A stretch of DNA of 64,000 bases. Source: Shewanella polaris (lineage in GTDB: Bacteria > Pseudomonadota > Gammaproteobacteria > Enterobacterales > Shewanellaceae). The notes below the pieces were generated by a model. It did no database searches. It saw nothing but the letters and a program-made list of their open reading frames with translations, and was not told where the DNA came from. This document shows positions 1 through 8,795 of this stretch, piece after piece. Position 1 is the first letter of the stretch; every line of letters begins with the position of its first letter. Where the stretch lies: assembly GCF_006385555.1 (NCBI RefSeq), contig NZ_CP041036.1, forward strand, positions 1,364,001 through 1,428,000, given 5' to 3'. Both the position numbers and the translations under genes were made by a program.

Positions 1-610
1 CCACATAGAAGGCTCTCATTAATTAAGAAGAAAAACACAATATGCTAAGTCTACGGTATAGAAGCGAAGTGGTAAACCTCCAAAAAACGCTACTGGTTAA
101 GCAAAATCCAATCACTCAAAGTGGACTAGGTTAAATTATTACATTTGTTTTGATGTGCTTTAAACCATTACGATGGCTTGGTTTATGGTTAATTAGTGGG
201 GTTTGAACTGACTTATATAAGCACGTCGTTAAGGGCTAAAATAATTCTGAAACCTTAGTAAGGCTGAATCCCGTCGTTCCGATATCACTAACTATGATAA
301 ATTTAGTCTCTGTAGGATTGAATATTGATCATTTATAATGACTTATTTTTTACTCGAAATAAGACTGGGTGAAGTAGGGCAAACCAAAATAGTTTACTTA
401 CCAAATAACATATTTGTTAAGTCGTCTTTAACAGGGTTTACTTACTCATTAGTTGCCAGCTACTGTTGTGAAGGCGATAATATTAACGAGGAGATGTGTT
501 GTTATTCGGTAGTTTATTATCCTAATTCGATTTACATTGTACTAACAGTAATGAATTTTTTATGACAAAACAGCATGATTAATGTCAAAGTTAGTCGTTA
601 GATCATAAAT
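1..610. other. Upstream region without a recognisable gene
   Basis: About 600 A/T-rich bases before phoB. One open frame (338-565, plus) encodes 75 residues with no recognisable domain and no convincing ribosome binding site, so I do not call it. No RNA gene, repeat or strong terminator was seen. The gene to the left of the window is not visible. Confidence 0.5.
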
Positions 611-632
611 CTGTAACAAAAGTGTCTAATAA
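611..632 (+). promoter_or_regulatory. Weak Pho box upstream of phoB
   Basis: Two imperfect 11-bp direct repeats (CTGTAACAAAA then GTGTCTAATAA) resemble the PhoB consensus CTGTCATAAAACTGTCAT and end about 33 bp before the phoB ATG. PhoB autoregulation is known in enterobacteria. The match is clearly weaker than the site at 3195-3238. Confidence 0.35.
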
Positions 633-665
633 TAGCCTCGTGGCAAATCAACGTAGAAACCCAAT

Positions 666-1355
666 ATGACAGCTAGGATTTTAATAGTAGAAGATGAATC
701 AGCAATCCGTGAAATGCTGACATTTGTGATGGATCAACATGGTTTTACGACAGCTGCTGCTGAAGATTTTGATTCAGCGATTGAGTTGCTTCAAGAGCCT
801 TACCCAGACTTGATTTTATTGGATTGGATGTTCCCTGGCGGAAGTGGCATTCAATTAGCTAAACGCTTAAAGCAAGATGAATTTACGCGTCAGATCCCAA
901 TTATTATGCTCACAGCACGTGGTGAAGAAGAAGATAAAGTTAAAGGCCTAGAAGTTGGTGCTGATGATTATATTACTAAACCCTTTTCGCCTAAAGAGCT
1001 GGTGGCCAGAATAAAAGCGGTATTGCGCAGAAGTGCCCCGACTCGCCTAGAAGAAACTATTGATGTGCAAGGTTTACAACTTGATCCTGTGAGTCATCGA
1101 GTTACCGTCGGTGAAGCCGTGCTTGATATGGGCCCAACTGAGTTTCGCTTGTTGCATTTCTTTATGACTCATCCTGAGCGGGTATATAGCCGAGAGCAGT
1201 TACTCGATAATGTTTGGGGTACCAATGTGTATGTTGAAGACAGAACCGTTGACGTACATATTCGACGCTTACGAAAAGCGGTAGAAGAAGGTGGACATGA
1301 TAAGTTGATCCAAACTGTTCGTGGTGCCGGTTATCGTTTTTCAACCAGAATGTAA
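666..1355 (+). CDS. phoB: Phosphate regulon response regulator PhoB
   Basis: DNA-binding response regulator that activates phosphate-starvation genes after phosphorylation by PhoR. The 229 residues match the usual PhoB length. The N-terminal receiver domain (about 4-120) has the acidic pair E9/D10, the phospho-acceptor D53 in [13 protein letters not shown] and the conserved K in [11 protein letters not shown]. An OmpR-type winged helix (about 130-227) ends in [14 protein letters not shown] and TVRGAGYRF. PhoR follows 171 bp downstream on the same strand, and a Pho-box-driven pstS-like gene lies beyond it. Cytoplasmic. Confidence 0.96.
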   Translation: MTARILIVEDESAIREMLTFVMDQHGFTTAAAEDFDSAIELLQEPYPDLILLDWMFPGGSGIQLAKRLKQDEFTRQIPIIMLTARGEEEDKVKGLEVGADDYITKPFSPKELVARIKAVLRRSAPTRLEETIDVQGLQLDPVSHRVTVGEAVLDMGPTEFRLLHFFMTHPERVYSREQLLDNVWGTNVYVEDRTVDVHIRRLRKAVEEGGHDKLIQTVRGAGYRFSTRM

Positions 1356-1526
1356 TTTTTATTAGCATTTTTAAAGGTTTTGTCATAATAGACATTACCT
1401 TTTTGGAAACTGTTTTGCTGTCTAGCCATATCAGTCTATTTAGGCTATCTTGTGGTTCCTCGTTAGCCCTCATTATCAGTTTCGATGCTGAATGTTTGGC
1501 GGCGTTATTTCGCATTTAGGTAGCCT

Positions 1527-2822
1527 ATGTTTATCGCGTATTCTGGATATCGTTTATTTTTTCGGTTAGCTTTACTGCTTGTTTTATTCATGCTTATTGG
1601 TGCCTTATTCGGGCATGTCATTATTGTAATGTTAGTTGGAACTATTGTATTACTCGTGTGGCATTATCGCCAAATTACCCGTTTAAATTTCTGGTTATGG
1701 AAAGATAAAAAACTCACTCCACCACAGGGGAGAGGAAGTTGGGAAGGCGTGTTTAATGGGATATATCGTCTGCAGGGAAAAAATCGTCGTCGGGTAGGTC
1801 AGTTAGCAATGTTATTAGGGCGTTTTCGCCAAGGTGCAGAAGCTTTGCCTGATGCTGCAGTGGTCCTAGATGCCGAACACAATATCTTGTGGTGCAACAA
1901 ACTGGCTCAGTTAATTTTAGGGTTTGTTTGGCCTCAGGATAATGGCCAAAGGATCGACAACCTTATTCGCCACCCAGACTTTTCCATCTATCTTAAAAAA
2001 GCACAATATCAAGAACCGTTAGAAATTCCATCTCCAGTGTCCGATAAGCGTTTACTTGAAATTCGGGTTATGAGCTATGGCGATCGACAATTATTATTGA
2101 TAGCGCGTGATATTACCCGTATTCAACAATTAGAAGGTATGCGCAAAGATTTTGTGGCTAACGTTTCCCATGAACTCAAAACCCCGTTAACGGTATTGCA
2201 AGGTTATTTGGAAATAATGCAAACCATGGCCGAAACTGATTCACCTAATCACAAACCACTCTCCCTGATGCAGCAACAAACAACTCGTATGCAGTCAATG
2301 GTTGAACAGTTGTTAGCGTTGTCGCGTATTGAAGATGCCGCTGATATCGATTTATCGCAAACCGTCAATATGGCACTGATGATGGATATTCTTAAAGAAG
2401 AAGCTAAAGCTCTGGCGGGCACTGAGTATACTTTAGAGTTTAATTGTGAGCCGGGTTTGAATACCCATGGTAACGAATTACAATTACGCAGTGCCTGTTC
2501 TAATTTGATTTCAAATGCTATTCGTTATACCACTCCTGGTGGCATCATTTCAGTGACGTGGCGAAGCGTGGCAACGGGAGCATTGTTTTCGGTGAAAGAT
2601 ACTGGGGTGGGGATCGCGCCACAACATATTAATCGTTTAACTGAACGTTTTTATCGGGTAGATAATGCCCGCTCGAGCAAAACGGGTGGCAGTGGTTTAG
2701 GGTTAGCCATTGCAAAACATGCTCTCAACCATCACCACAGTGAACTAAACGTAACCAGTGAATACGGCAAAGGCAGTATCTTTAGCTTTATTATTCCGTC
2801 GCATTTGTTAATTCGACAATAA
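1527..2822 (+). CDS. phoR: Phosphate regulon sensor histidine kinase PhoR
   Basis: Inner-membrane sensor kinase and phosphatase partner of PhoB. It has 431 residues, the same as E. coli PhoR. Two close membrane segments lie in residues 8-50 with almost no periplasmic loop, as expected for PhoR, which senses through the Pst/PhoU complex. A PAS domain (about 95-195) precedes the HisKA domain, with H215 in NVSHELKTPLT. The HATPase domain has the N box NLISNAIRYT, the G1 motif DTGVGIA and the G2 motif GGSGLGLAIAKH. An intrinsic terminator sits 25 bp after the stop codon. Confidence 0.95.
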   Translation: MFIAYSGYRLFFRLALLLVLFMLIGALFGHVIIVMLVGTIVLLVWHYRQITRLNFWLWKDKKLTPPQGRGSWEGVFNGIYRLQGKNRRRVGQLAMLLGRFRQGAEALPDAAVVLDAEHNILWCNKLAQLILGFVWPQDNGQRIDNLIRHPDFSIYLKKAQYQEPLEIPSPVSDKRLLEIRVMSYGDRQLLLIARDITRIQQLEGMRKDFVANVSHELKTPLTVLQGYLEIMQTMAETDSPNHKPLSLMQQQTTRMQSMVEQLLALSRIEDAADIDLSQTVNMALMMDILKEEAKALAGTEYTLEFNCEPGLNTHGNELQLRSACSNLISNAIRYTTPGGIISVTWRSVATGALFSVKDTGVGIAPQHINRLTERFYRVDNARSSKTGGSGLGLAIAKHALNHHHSELNVTSEYGKGSIFSFIIPSHLLIRQ

Positions 2823-2846
2823 ATAACATCAAGATGTTCAACCCTT

Positions 2847-2873
2847 AAAAACAGCATACGTGCTGTTTTTTAT
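2847..2873 (+). terminator. Intrinsic terminator after phoR
   Basis: Stem AAAACAGCA / TGCTGTTTT with a short loop and a run of T, 25 bp after the phoR stop. It separates phoBR from the phosphate-binding gene. Confidence 0.85.
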
Positions 2874-3194
2874 TACAAATTTTCAATTCAAATGACTAAT
2901 GTTATTGACCTGAACAGTTCAAAACTGCTGAGCACTGTTAATGTATATAGACATAGTTGGGGTGGCGTTAATCAATGGTTGAAAAGGCATAAGTCTCTTC
3001 GATTATACTGGTATTACGAATGTCACAATTTAGTGTTGTTGCTATAATTTTGAGCAGTTAATATCTCGTTTATAATGTGTTTAGTGATTTTTTATCTACT
3101 GGATAAAATAATATATTGCCAATGTAACATTGTAAGCTACTGATAATAAATTGATTATGTTAGTTTTGTAGAAATAAGACAGTTTTACTACTAG

Positions 3195-3238
3195 TGTCAC
3201 ACAACTGTCATATCAGCGTCATAGACTTGTCATCAATG
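3195..3238 (+). promoter_or_regulatory. Tandem Pho box (four 11-bp repeats) driving the phosphate-binding gene
   Basis: Four consecutive 11-bp repeats at 3195, 3206, 3217 and 3228 carry GTCAC, GTCAT, GTCAT and GTCAT in phase. This is the direct-repeat pattern bound by PhoB dimers, equal to two adjacent Pho boxes. A possible -10 element (GATACT, 3243-3248) follows at the spacing typical of PhoB-dependent promoters without a -35. The start codon is 57 bp downstream. Confidence 0.9.
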
Positions 3239-3294
3239 AGGTCGATACTGACTACGTTTTAAAAACTTAGTACGCTTAATTCTGGAGCATTAAA

Positions 3295-4266
3295 ATGAAA
3301 CTGAACAAACTTGTCGGCGCAATTACTCTTACAGCCGCTGGCGTATTCTCAGCAGCGTCTATGGCTGCTATTGATCCAACTTTACCAACATACGAAAAAA
3401 CAAGCGGCGTATCTGGTAACTTGTCTTCTGTTGGTTCTGACACATTAGCAAACATGATGACGTTATGGGCTGAAGAGTTTAAACATATTTATCCTAACGT
3501 GAACATCCAAATTCAAGCTGCTGGTTCTTCTACTGCGCCACCAGCATTAACTGAAGGTACTTCTCAGTTCGGTCCAATGAGCCGTAAAATGAAGCCTAAC
3601 GAAGTTGAAGCGTTTGAAAAGCATTATGGCTACCAGCCAACTGCAGTACGCGTTGCAATTGATGCGTTAGCCGTATTTGTACACAAAGATAACCCTATAA
3701 CAGGCTTAAGTATTGAGCAAATTGATGCTATTTTTTCTTCTACACATAAGTGTGGCGGTAAAGAAATTAATCGTTGGGGTGACGCCGGTTTAGACGGTAA
3801 TTGGGCAGCAAAAGATGTTCAACTTTACGGTCGTAACTCAGTGTCTGGTACATACGGTTACTTTAAAGAAAAAGCATTATGTAAAGGTGACTTCCGTCCA
3901 AATGTAAACGAGCAACCAGGTTCTGCTTCTGTTGTTCAATCAGTGTCACAGTCTCTAAATGCCATTGGTTATTCTGGTATCGGTTACAAGACTGCGGGTG
4001 TTAAAGCTGTCGCTATTTCTAAGAAAGGTGATAAGTTTATCGAAGCAACTGCAGCCAACGCAGCAAGTGGTACTTACCCGCTTTCACGTTACTTGTATGT
4101 TTATGTGAACAAGCATCCTAATAAAGAATTATCACCAATGGATCGTGAATTCTTACGCTTTGTATTGTCTAAGCAGGGTCAACAAATTGTTGAGAAAGAT
4201 GGTTATGTTCCATTACCAACATCTGTGATTACTAAAGATTTAGAAAAAGTAGGTATCAAGCTTTAA
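3295..4266 (+). CDS. pstS: Phosphate ABC-transporter substrate-binding protein (PstS family)
   Basis: Periplasmic phosphate-binding protein of the PBP-like superfamily, 323 residues. A Sec signal peptide ([21 protein letters not shown]) is probably cleaved near residue 24. Ligand-site signatures seen are GSDTLANMM (about 47-55), [10 protein letters not shown] (about 81-90) and [12 protein letters not shown] (about 182-193), the last being the phosphate-loop segment of this family. Two cysteines (CGG and LCKG) may pair. No pstC, pstA or pstB follows, so it acts with a permease encoded elsewhere or serves as a phosphate scavenger. A strong Pho box lies upstream and a terminator follows. Confidence 0.88.
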   Translation: MKLNKLVGAITLTAAGVFSAASMAAIDPTLPTYEKTSGVSGNLSSVGSDTLANMMTLWAEEFKHIYPNVNIQIQAAGSSTAPPALTEGTSQFGPMSRKMKPNEVEAFEKHYGYQPTAVRVAIDALAVFVHKDNPITGLSIEQIDAIFSSTHKCGGKEINRWGDAGLDGNWAAKDVQLYGRNSVSGTYGYFKEKALCKGDFRPNVNEQPGSASVVQSVSQSLNAIGYSGIGYKTAGVKAVAISKKGDKFIEATAANAASGTYPLSRYLYVYVNKHPNKELSPMDREFLRFVLSKQGQQIVEKDGYVPLPTSVITKDLEKVGIKL

Positions 4267-4288
4267 TTAGCGAACTTTTTGTAAACTT

Positions 4289-4316
4289 AAAAAGGCCTCT
4301 TTGAGGCCTTTTTTGT
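4289..4316 (+). terminator. Intrinsic terminator after pstS-like gene
   Basis: Perfect stem AAAGGCCTC / GAGGCCTTT followed by a T run, 22 bp after the stop codon. Confidence 0.92.
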
Positions 4317-4337
4317 TTTTCGTTGTTGAAAAAAAGA

Positions 4338-4547
4338 TAAAAAAAAGCAACCTAACTAAGAGGTTGCTGCTATTGCTAAGGGCAATGCTGTAGATAGAGG
4401 TTACTACTATCAAATAGGAGAATGATGATGAACAAAAAAACGCTACTCGCTATCAATAAATAAGTAATGCAAATTCGGTTCATATAATCAGACTGCTCTA
4501 TGTGAAGTTAGTTCCCTTAAAGAGCAAAAAAATGCTCTTTTTTTATT
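4338..4547. ncRNA. Candidate small-RNA unit (copy 0), diverged member of the 6.7-8.5 kb family
   Basis: This unit shares with the four units at 6684-8535 a hairpin with a minus-strand T tract (stem AGCAACCT/AGGTTGCT, 4346-4368) and the core AGGAGAATGATGATGAACAA (4417-4436). It also shares a distal block AGTCTGATTATATG/AACTTC when read on the minus strand (about 4475-4507). Unlike the others it also has a plus-strand terminator at 4519-4547. Read on plus, the core looks like a ribosome binding site followed by a micro-ORF (MNKKTLLAINK from 4428). Read on minus, it looks like the body of a terminated small RNA. I favour the minus reading because the A/T tract only makes sense there, but the strand is unproven. 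Confidence 0.45.
4519..4547 (+). terminator. Plus-strand intrinsic terminator in copy 0
   Basis: Stem AAAGAGCA / TGCTCTTT followed by seven T. It would end any transcript crossing copy 0 on the plus strand before the aminopeptidase gene. Confidence 0.75.
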
Positions 4548-4719
4548 AAAAATAAAATTAGATACAAGAATTGAGAACCCTAAAACGTTTTTTATATTAT
4601 TTAATCTATTATTATTAATGACTTATATTTATTGTGTGTCTATTAAATATATGGTCCACATTTTTTATGCTAATGAATTTAAAATTTTTCTTCTCTATTG
4701 ATTAATAAGTTTATGCTGG

Positions 4720-4749
4720 ACGCAAACGCAAACGCAAACGCAAACGCAA
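4720..4749 (+). repeat. Hexanucleotide tandem repeat (ACGCAA)x5
   Basis: Five perfect copies of ACGCAA, 115 bp upstream of the aminopeptidase start codon. Hexamer tracts change copy number by slipped-strand mispairing; here a change would alter promoter spacing but not a reading frame. Confidence 0.9.
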
Positions 4750-4864
4750 AACTTAATTCACTCAAAAAATGGATTTAATCAGCTTTTTTACAGCATATTA
4801 TTCATCATGCGAGTGTTATTATCCTTGGCAGATTTAATATTTCCCTGTCAGATAAGGATTTTTT

Positions 4865-6646
4865 ATGACTGCAAACTGGAATGTACAACACGATTACCAT
4901 TCAAGTGCTAATACTGATGCTTTATGTGTGTATCATCTTGAGCTCAATCTTGTGGTTGATTTTGACTTACAACAACTTAGTGGTACCGCCCAGCTGCAAT
5001 TTACTCGGGAAATGCCTGCAACATCTTTAGTGGTAGATTGCCGAGATTTGATCATAGAAGATATCACTGACAGTCATGCTAATAAACTGTCGTATGATGT
5101 GATTGATGTGAATGCCATATTAGGTCAAAAGCTGGTTATTGATGTAGGCGAGCAAGTTGATGAGGTTGTCATTCATTATCGTACTTCAACAACAGCTCAA
5201 GGGCTTCAATGGCTTACACCGGAGCAAACCTTAGGCAAAAAATTACCTTATCTGTTTAGCCAATCGCAACCTATTAATGCTCGTAGTTGGATCCCGCTAC
5301 AAGATACTCCAAAAGCGCGAATCACTTTTAATGCAACAGTTACTGCTCCACAAGGTTTACGTGCAGTGATGAGTGCAGAAAATACACCTAAATTACCCCA
5401 TAATGGTGTGTTTACCTTTTGTATGAATAAACCCATTCCTACCCATTTATTAGCCATTGCTGTCGGAGAATTAAGTTTCCAAGCCACTGGCCCTAGAAGT
5501 GGAATTTATACTGAACCAGGTATGTTAGCTGCGGCAGCCAAAGAGTTTGAAGATACCGAGTCTATGATCCAAATGGCTGAGTCCATATTAGGACCTTATG
5601 CTTGGGGACGCTACGACATGATTATATTGCCACCGAGTTTCCCATTTGGTGGCATGGAAAATCCTATGCTGGCATTTATGACTCCTACGTTAATTGCTGG
5701 AGATAAGAGCTTAGTTTCAACGGTAGCTCATGAACTCGCTCATTCATGGACTGGCAATTTAGTCAGTAATGCGACCTGGCGAGACTTATGGCTTAATGAA
5801 GGGTTTACGACTTACTTTACCAATCGAATTGTAGAAGCCGTTTATGGTAAAGAGCAGGCTGAGCTTGAATGGGTTATCGAGTATGGACGGCTGCAAGAAG
5901 AGCTCGCCACTATGCCTTTAGCTAACCAAACTCTACCTGCTAATGTGCAAGATCGTGATCCTAACCTAGCGTTTAATCGGTTTACCTACGATAAAGCATC
6001 GATGTTTGTACATGAACTTGAAAGCCGATTAGGTCGGGCTGCATTCGATCGATTTCTTTTCCAGTATGTTGAGCATTTCTCGTTTAATGCTATTACTACC
6101 GAAATGTTTATTAATTATGCAAAACAGACATTGCTGGTGGAGCATAGCGATAAGCTAACCTTATCAGAGCTTAATGAATGGGTGTATGGCCAAGGATTGC
6201 CGCAATGGTTTATTGGTCCAACGTCAAACAGCCTAAATAAAGTGGATCAGGCTGTAGAGGCTATTATGGAAGGAACTCCTGCAAGTGAGTTACAGGTAGA
6301 TGAATGGCGAGTTCACCACTGGCAGTATTTTCTCACTCAATTACCGTTAGTTGTTAGCCAAACTACATTATTAGATTTAGATGAAACCTTTAATTTAACT
6401 GACAGTCTCAATGCCGAAATAGCATGTGATTGGTTTAGAGTCGCGATCCGCAATCATTTTGCTTCCGTGTTACCTGCGCTAAGTGATTATTTATGCAGTA
6501 TAGGGCGTGCTAAGTTTGTTAGGCCATTGTTTGTTGAATTACAACTAGCGGGTTATCAGCAAGAATTAAAAGATATCTATATAAAAGCGCGTGCTGGTTA
6601 TCATCCTTCTTTGCAAGTTCAGCTAGATAGTTTACTGAATTTTTAA
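4865..6646 (+). CDS. M1-family zinc aminopeptidase, leukotriene-A4-hydrolase-like
   Basis: Zinc metallopeptidase that removes N-terminal residues from peptides. The 593 residues have the three-part layout of the LTA4-hydrolase branch: N-terminal beta domain (1-190), catalytic domain (about 200-440) and C-terminal helical repeats (about 450-593). The exopeptidase motif is GGMENPM (about 261-267). The zinc site is H289-E290-L-A-H293 with the third ligand E312 (HEXXH-X18-E). A tyrosine in FNRFTYDKASMF fits the transition-state Tyr. No signal peptide is evident, so it is probably cytoplasmic. It stands alone, flanked by the small-RNA-like repeat units. Confidence 0.93.
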   Translation: MTANWNVQHDYHSSANTDALCVYHLELNLVVDFDLQQLSGTAQLQFTREMPATSLVVDCRDLIIEDITDSHANKLSYDVIDVNAILGQKLVIDVGEQVDEVVIHYRTSTTAQGLQWLTPEQTLGKKLPYLFSQSQPINARSWIPLQDTPKARITFNATVTAPQGLRAVMSAENTPKLPHNGVFTFCMNKPIPTHLLAIAVGELSFQATGPRSGIYTEPGMLAAAAKEFEDTESMIQMAESILGPYAWGRYDMIILPPSFPFGGMENPMLAFMTPTLIAGDKSLVSTVAHELAHSWTGNLVSNATWRDLWLNEGFTTYFTNRIVEAVYGKEQAELEWVIEYGRLQEELATMPLANQTLPANVQDRDPNLAFNRFTYDKASMFVHELESRLGRAAFDRFLFQYVEHFSFNAITTEMFINYAKQTLLVEHSDKLTLSELNEWVYGQGLPQWFIGPTSNSLNKVDQAVEAIMEGTPASELQVDEWRVHHWQYFLTQLPLVVSQTTLLDLDETFNLTDSLNAEIACDWFRVAIRNHFASVLPALSDYLCSIGRAKFVRPLFVELQLAGYQQELKDIYIKARAGYHPSLQVQLDSLLNF

Positions 6647-6683
6647 CAAGTTGTTTCTTGAACTTTTTTACGTAAAAATAGAT

Positions 6684-7010
6684 AAAAAAATGGCAGCCAT
6701 ATTGGCTGCCAAAATAACTCTTTGCGGGTTGTCATTAACGATGCGCTAGCGTGTTAACACTTCCCAATGGGGATGATGATGAACAATAAACATAAAACGG
6801 TATAGCAATAACTTAAACCTAACAAAAGCTCGAGGTAAGTAGGGGATTCACTTGGCAATTTAATGAATTAACTTCGGGGGAGAAGGTTAATTATCATATT
6901 GCACTTACTTCAAACTATTTCTAAACCGTACAATTAATAAGACCGGGGCTTATCAAGAAAGTTCACCGAAAAATTGAGTTTTTTTAATTAATTTACATGG
7001 AATTATATTT
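6684..7010 (-). ncRNA. Candidate small-RNA unit (copy 1) of tandem array
   Basis: Read on minus, the unit starts near a conserved TGAACTTT block (about 6960-6967), contains the core TTGTTCATCATCATCCCC (6770-6787) and a small hairpin (TTAAC/GTTAA, 6735-6757), and ends in a strong terminator (GGCAGCC/GGCTGCC stem, 6692-6710, then seven T). No open frame of gene length exists. The core region is almost identical to copy 2, with only a few substitutions over more than 200 bp. On plus the same core could be a micro-ORF (MMMNNKHKTV). Confidence 0.5.
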
Positions 7011-7139
7011 ATTGAGTTGTGACCCTAAGTTTGGAGACACCAGTTTTTTTAACTTAAACAAATACTAATAATTAAAAATAATAATGACCAATCATAAGCT
7101 GTTGAATTTATGCAATATATTGATTATTTTAAGCATGGG

Positions 7140-7275
7140 ACATGCATTTTAGTTATTAATGTTATTTGTCTTACGGAGAACAAATGATGTTCATTATAGG
7201 TTAGGTAGAACGAGATGATGATGACTTGGAAGCTAAGCTTGTGCCAATAAACAAGCATCATTCATAAAATGAAGA
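7140..7275. repeat. Spacer block of repeat unit 1 with conserved TATAAT-like element and micro-ORF
   Basis: This block is homologous to 7720-7844 in the next unit. Read on minus, both contain CTAACCTATAATGA (TATAAT around 7193-7198 here), a candidate -10 element facing the upstream small-RNA unit. Read on plus, both contain a triplet-ATG micro-ORF (MMMTWKLSLCQ from 7215; MMMTCRLGLWL in unit 2). The block shows that the repeat period is the whole interval of about 590 bp and not just the terminated core. Confidence 0.45.
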
Positions 7276-7600
7276 TAAAAAAAGGGCAACCAATTTGGTT
7301 GCCTAAGACGTTCTTTGTAGGGTGTTATTAACGGTGCGCTAGCGTGTTAATACTCCCCAATAGGGATGATGATGAACAATAAACATAAAACGGTATAGCA
7401 ATAACTTAAACCTAACAAAAGCTCGAGGTAAGTAGGGGATTCACTTGGCAATTTAATGAATTAACATCGGGGGAGAAGGTTAATTATCATATTGCACTTA
7501 CTTCAAACTATTTCTAAATCGTACAATTAATAAGACCGGGGCTTATCAAGAAAGTTCACCGAAAAATTGAGTTTTTTAATTAATTTAAACAAAATTGGTT
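7276..7600 (-). ncRNA. Candidate small-RNA unit (copy 2) of tandem array
   Basis: Same architecture as copy 1: minus-strand terminator with stem GGCAACC/GGTTGCC (7285-7303) and T tract, hairpin ATTAAC/GTTAAT enclosing GCGCTAGCG, core TTGTTCATCATCATCCC (7363-7380) and a distal TGAACTTT block. Terminator-to-terminator distance from copy 1 is 593 bp. Confidence 0.5.
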
Positions 7601-7844
7601 TTATTGAGTTATGCCCTTAATTTTTTGGACTTCAGTCTTTGAGTGTTAATAAATATGGGGTAATAATAATGATATTATATAACAATGACTTGATAGTTTT
7701 CTTGCGTGATTTATGCGTTTCAATTGTCAATGTTATTTATCGTACAGAGATCAAATGCAGCTCATTATAGGTTAGAGAGAACGCTATGATGATGACTTGT
7801 AGACTAGGCTTATGGTTATAAATAAGAATAATTCATAAAATGAA

Positions 7845-8110
7845 GATAAAAAAAGGGCAACCAATCTGGTTGCCTAAGACGTTCTTTGCGGGGTGTGATT
7901 AACGGTGCGCTAGCGTGTTAATACTCCCCAATAGGGATGATGATGAACAATAAACACAAAATAGTAGCAACAAGTAAATAAAAGTGATTACGCTAACTTT
8001 TAGGCAAAAACTAAAACGCTGATGAAGGACGTTTACCGAATTTGCTGTCTTACTTGCTACATATATTCAGACTGGGGCTATTTGGAAAAGTTCATTAAAT
8101 GATGCAATAA
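7845..8110 (-). ncRNA. Candidate small-RNA unit (copy 3) of tandem array
   Basis: The terminator (stem 7856-7874), the GCGCTAGCG hairpin and the ATGATGATGAACAATAAAC core (7937 on) are nearly identical to copy 2. The middle 130 bp is unrelated in sequence, but the distal TGAACTTT and AGTCTGAATATATG blocks return near 8060-8100. The conserved ends around a variable middle suggest that both ends are functional. Terminator spacing from copy 2 is 571 bp. Confidence 0.5.
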
Positions 8111-8394
8111 ATTTATAAATAATTTTTTATTAGCACTGTCTCTATTATTTCTTATGAGTAAACAAAAGGTAACTTATTGATAAGTGACACATAAAACATA
8201 TTTCTGAGTGTTCTTGAATAAATGCGAAAAATGTATATTCCAACAAGCTTGGCTGAGTATGACTGTATATACGGTCATGCGACGGCATTATTATCATTGC
8301 CTAATTGTTAAGTGAATACTGTCGATGATAAACAATTCATACATTGCAGCGATTGAGTTCTTATTGAAAGCGAAAAATAGGGATTAAACAGACA

Positions 8395-8535
8395 TAAAAA
8401 AAGGCAATCAAATGATTGCCTATCGATCGACTTAGCGATCAAGGGGACCGCGCTAGAAGTCCCAGGGAGATGATGAACAAAAGTGAATATCACTGTTACT
8501 AAGTTTGAGTACCTGATGGTATAAAAGTTCAATAT
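8395..8535 (-). ncRNA. Candidate small-RNA unit (copy 4), short form
   Basis: The shortest member. The minus-strand terminator has stem AGGCAATCA/TGATTGCCT (8402-8421). Its hairpin is GGGAC/GTCCC (8444-8463), with CGCGCTAG in the loop in place of ATTAAC/GTTAAT. The core GGGAGATGATGAACAA (8464-8480) and the TGAACTTT block (about 8523-8530) are kept. Terminator spacing from copy 3 is 546 bp. Confidence 0.45.
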
Positions 8536-8795
8536 AAACGTATTATTTTTATTAAAATATCGATGTTAATTTTAAAATAGATATTTATCATTAACTTAGG
8601 TTTTGATGTTTTTTATGATATTTTTTATGACTTGAGCATTTCCAATAAATGAACATTTGGCTGTGCAGGATATTTATCTGTTAGGTGCCACTTATCGACA
8701 TCTAGTTGGCAAAGATAAGGTGATTAACCTGATATCAATCACCCAAAGCAAGCTTATATTTATTGCCGGGATTTGATTATGGGTAAACGTGACGG

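Noticed and set aside
338-565. 75-codon open frame on plus
   Set aside because: No domain, unusual residue mix, weak ribosome site; probably chance in A/T-rich DNA.
1162-1515. 117-codon minus frame opposite the end of phoB
   Set aside because: Antisense to phoB and its spacer, without a ribosome site or motif.
8308-8532. 74-codon open frame on minus
   Set aside because: It runs through the terminator and hairpin of array copy 4 and has no recognisable motif.
6684-8535. Insertion-sequence or MITE explanation for the 590-bp units
   Set aside because: No transposase, no terminal inverted repeats and no target-site duplications; the units are tandem and each ends in a terminator.
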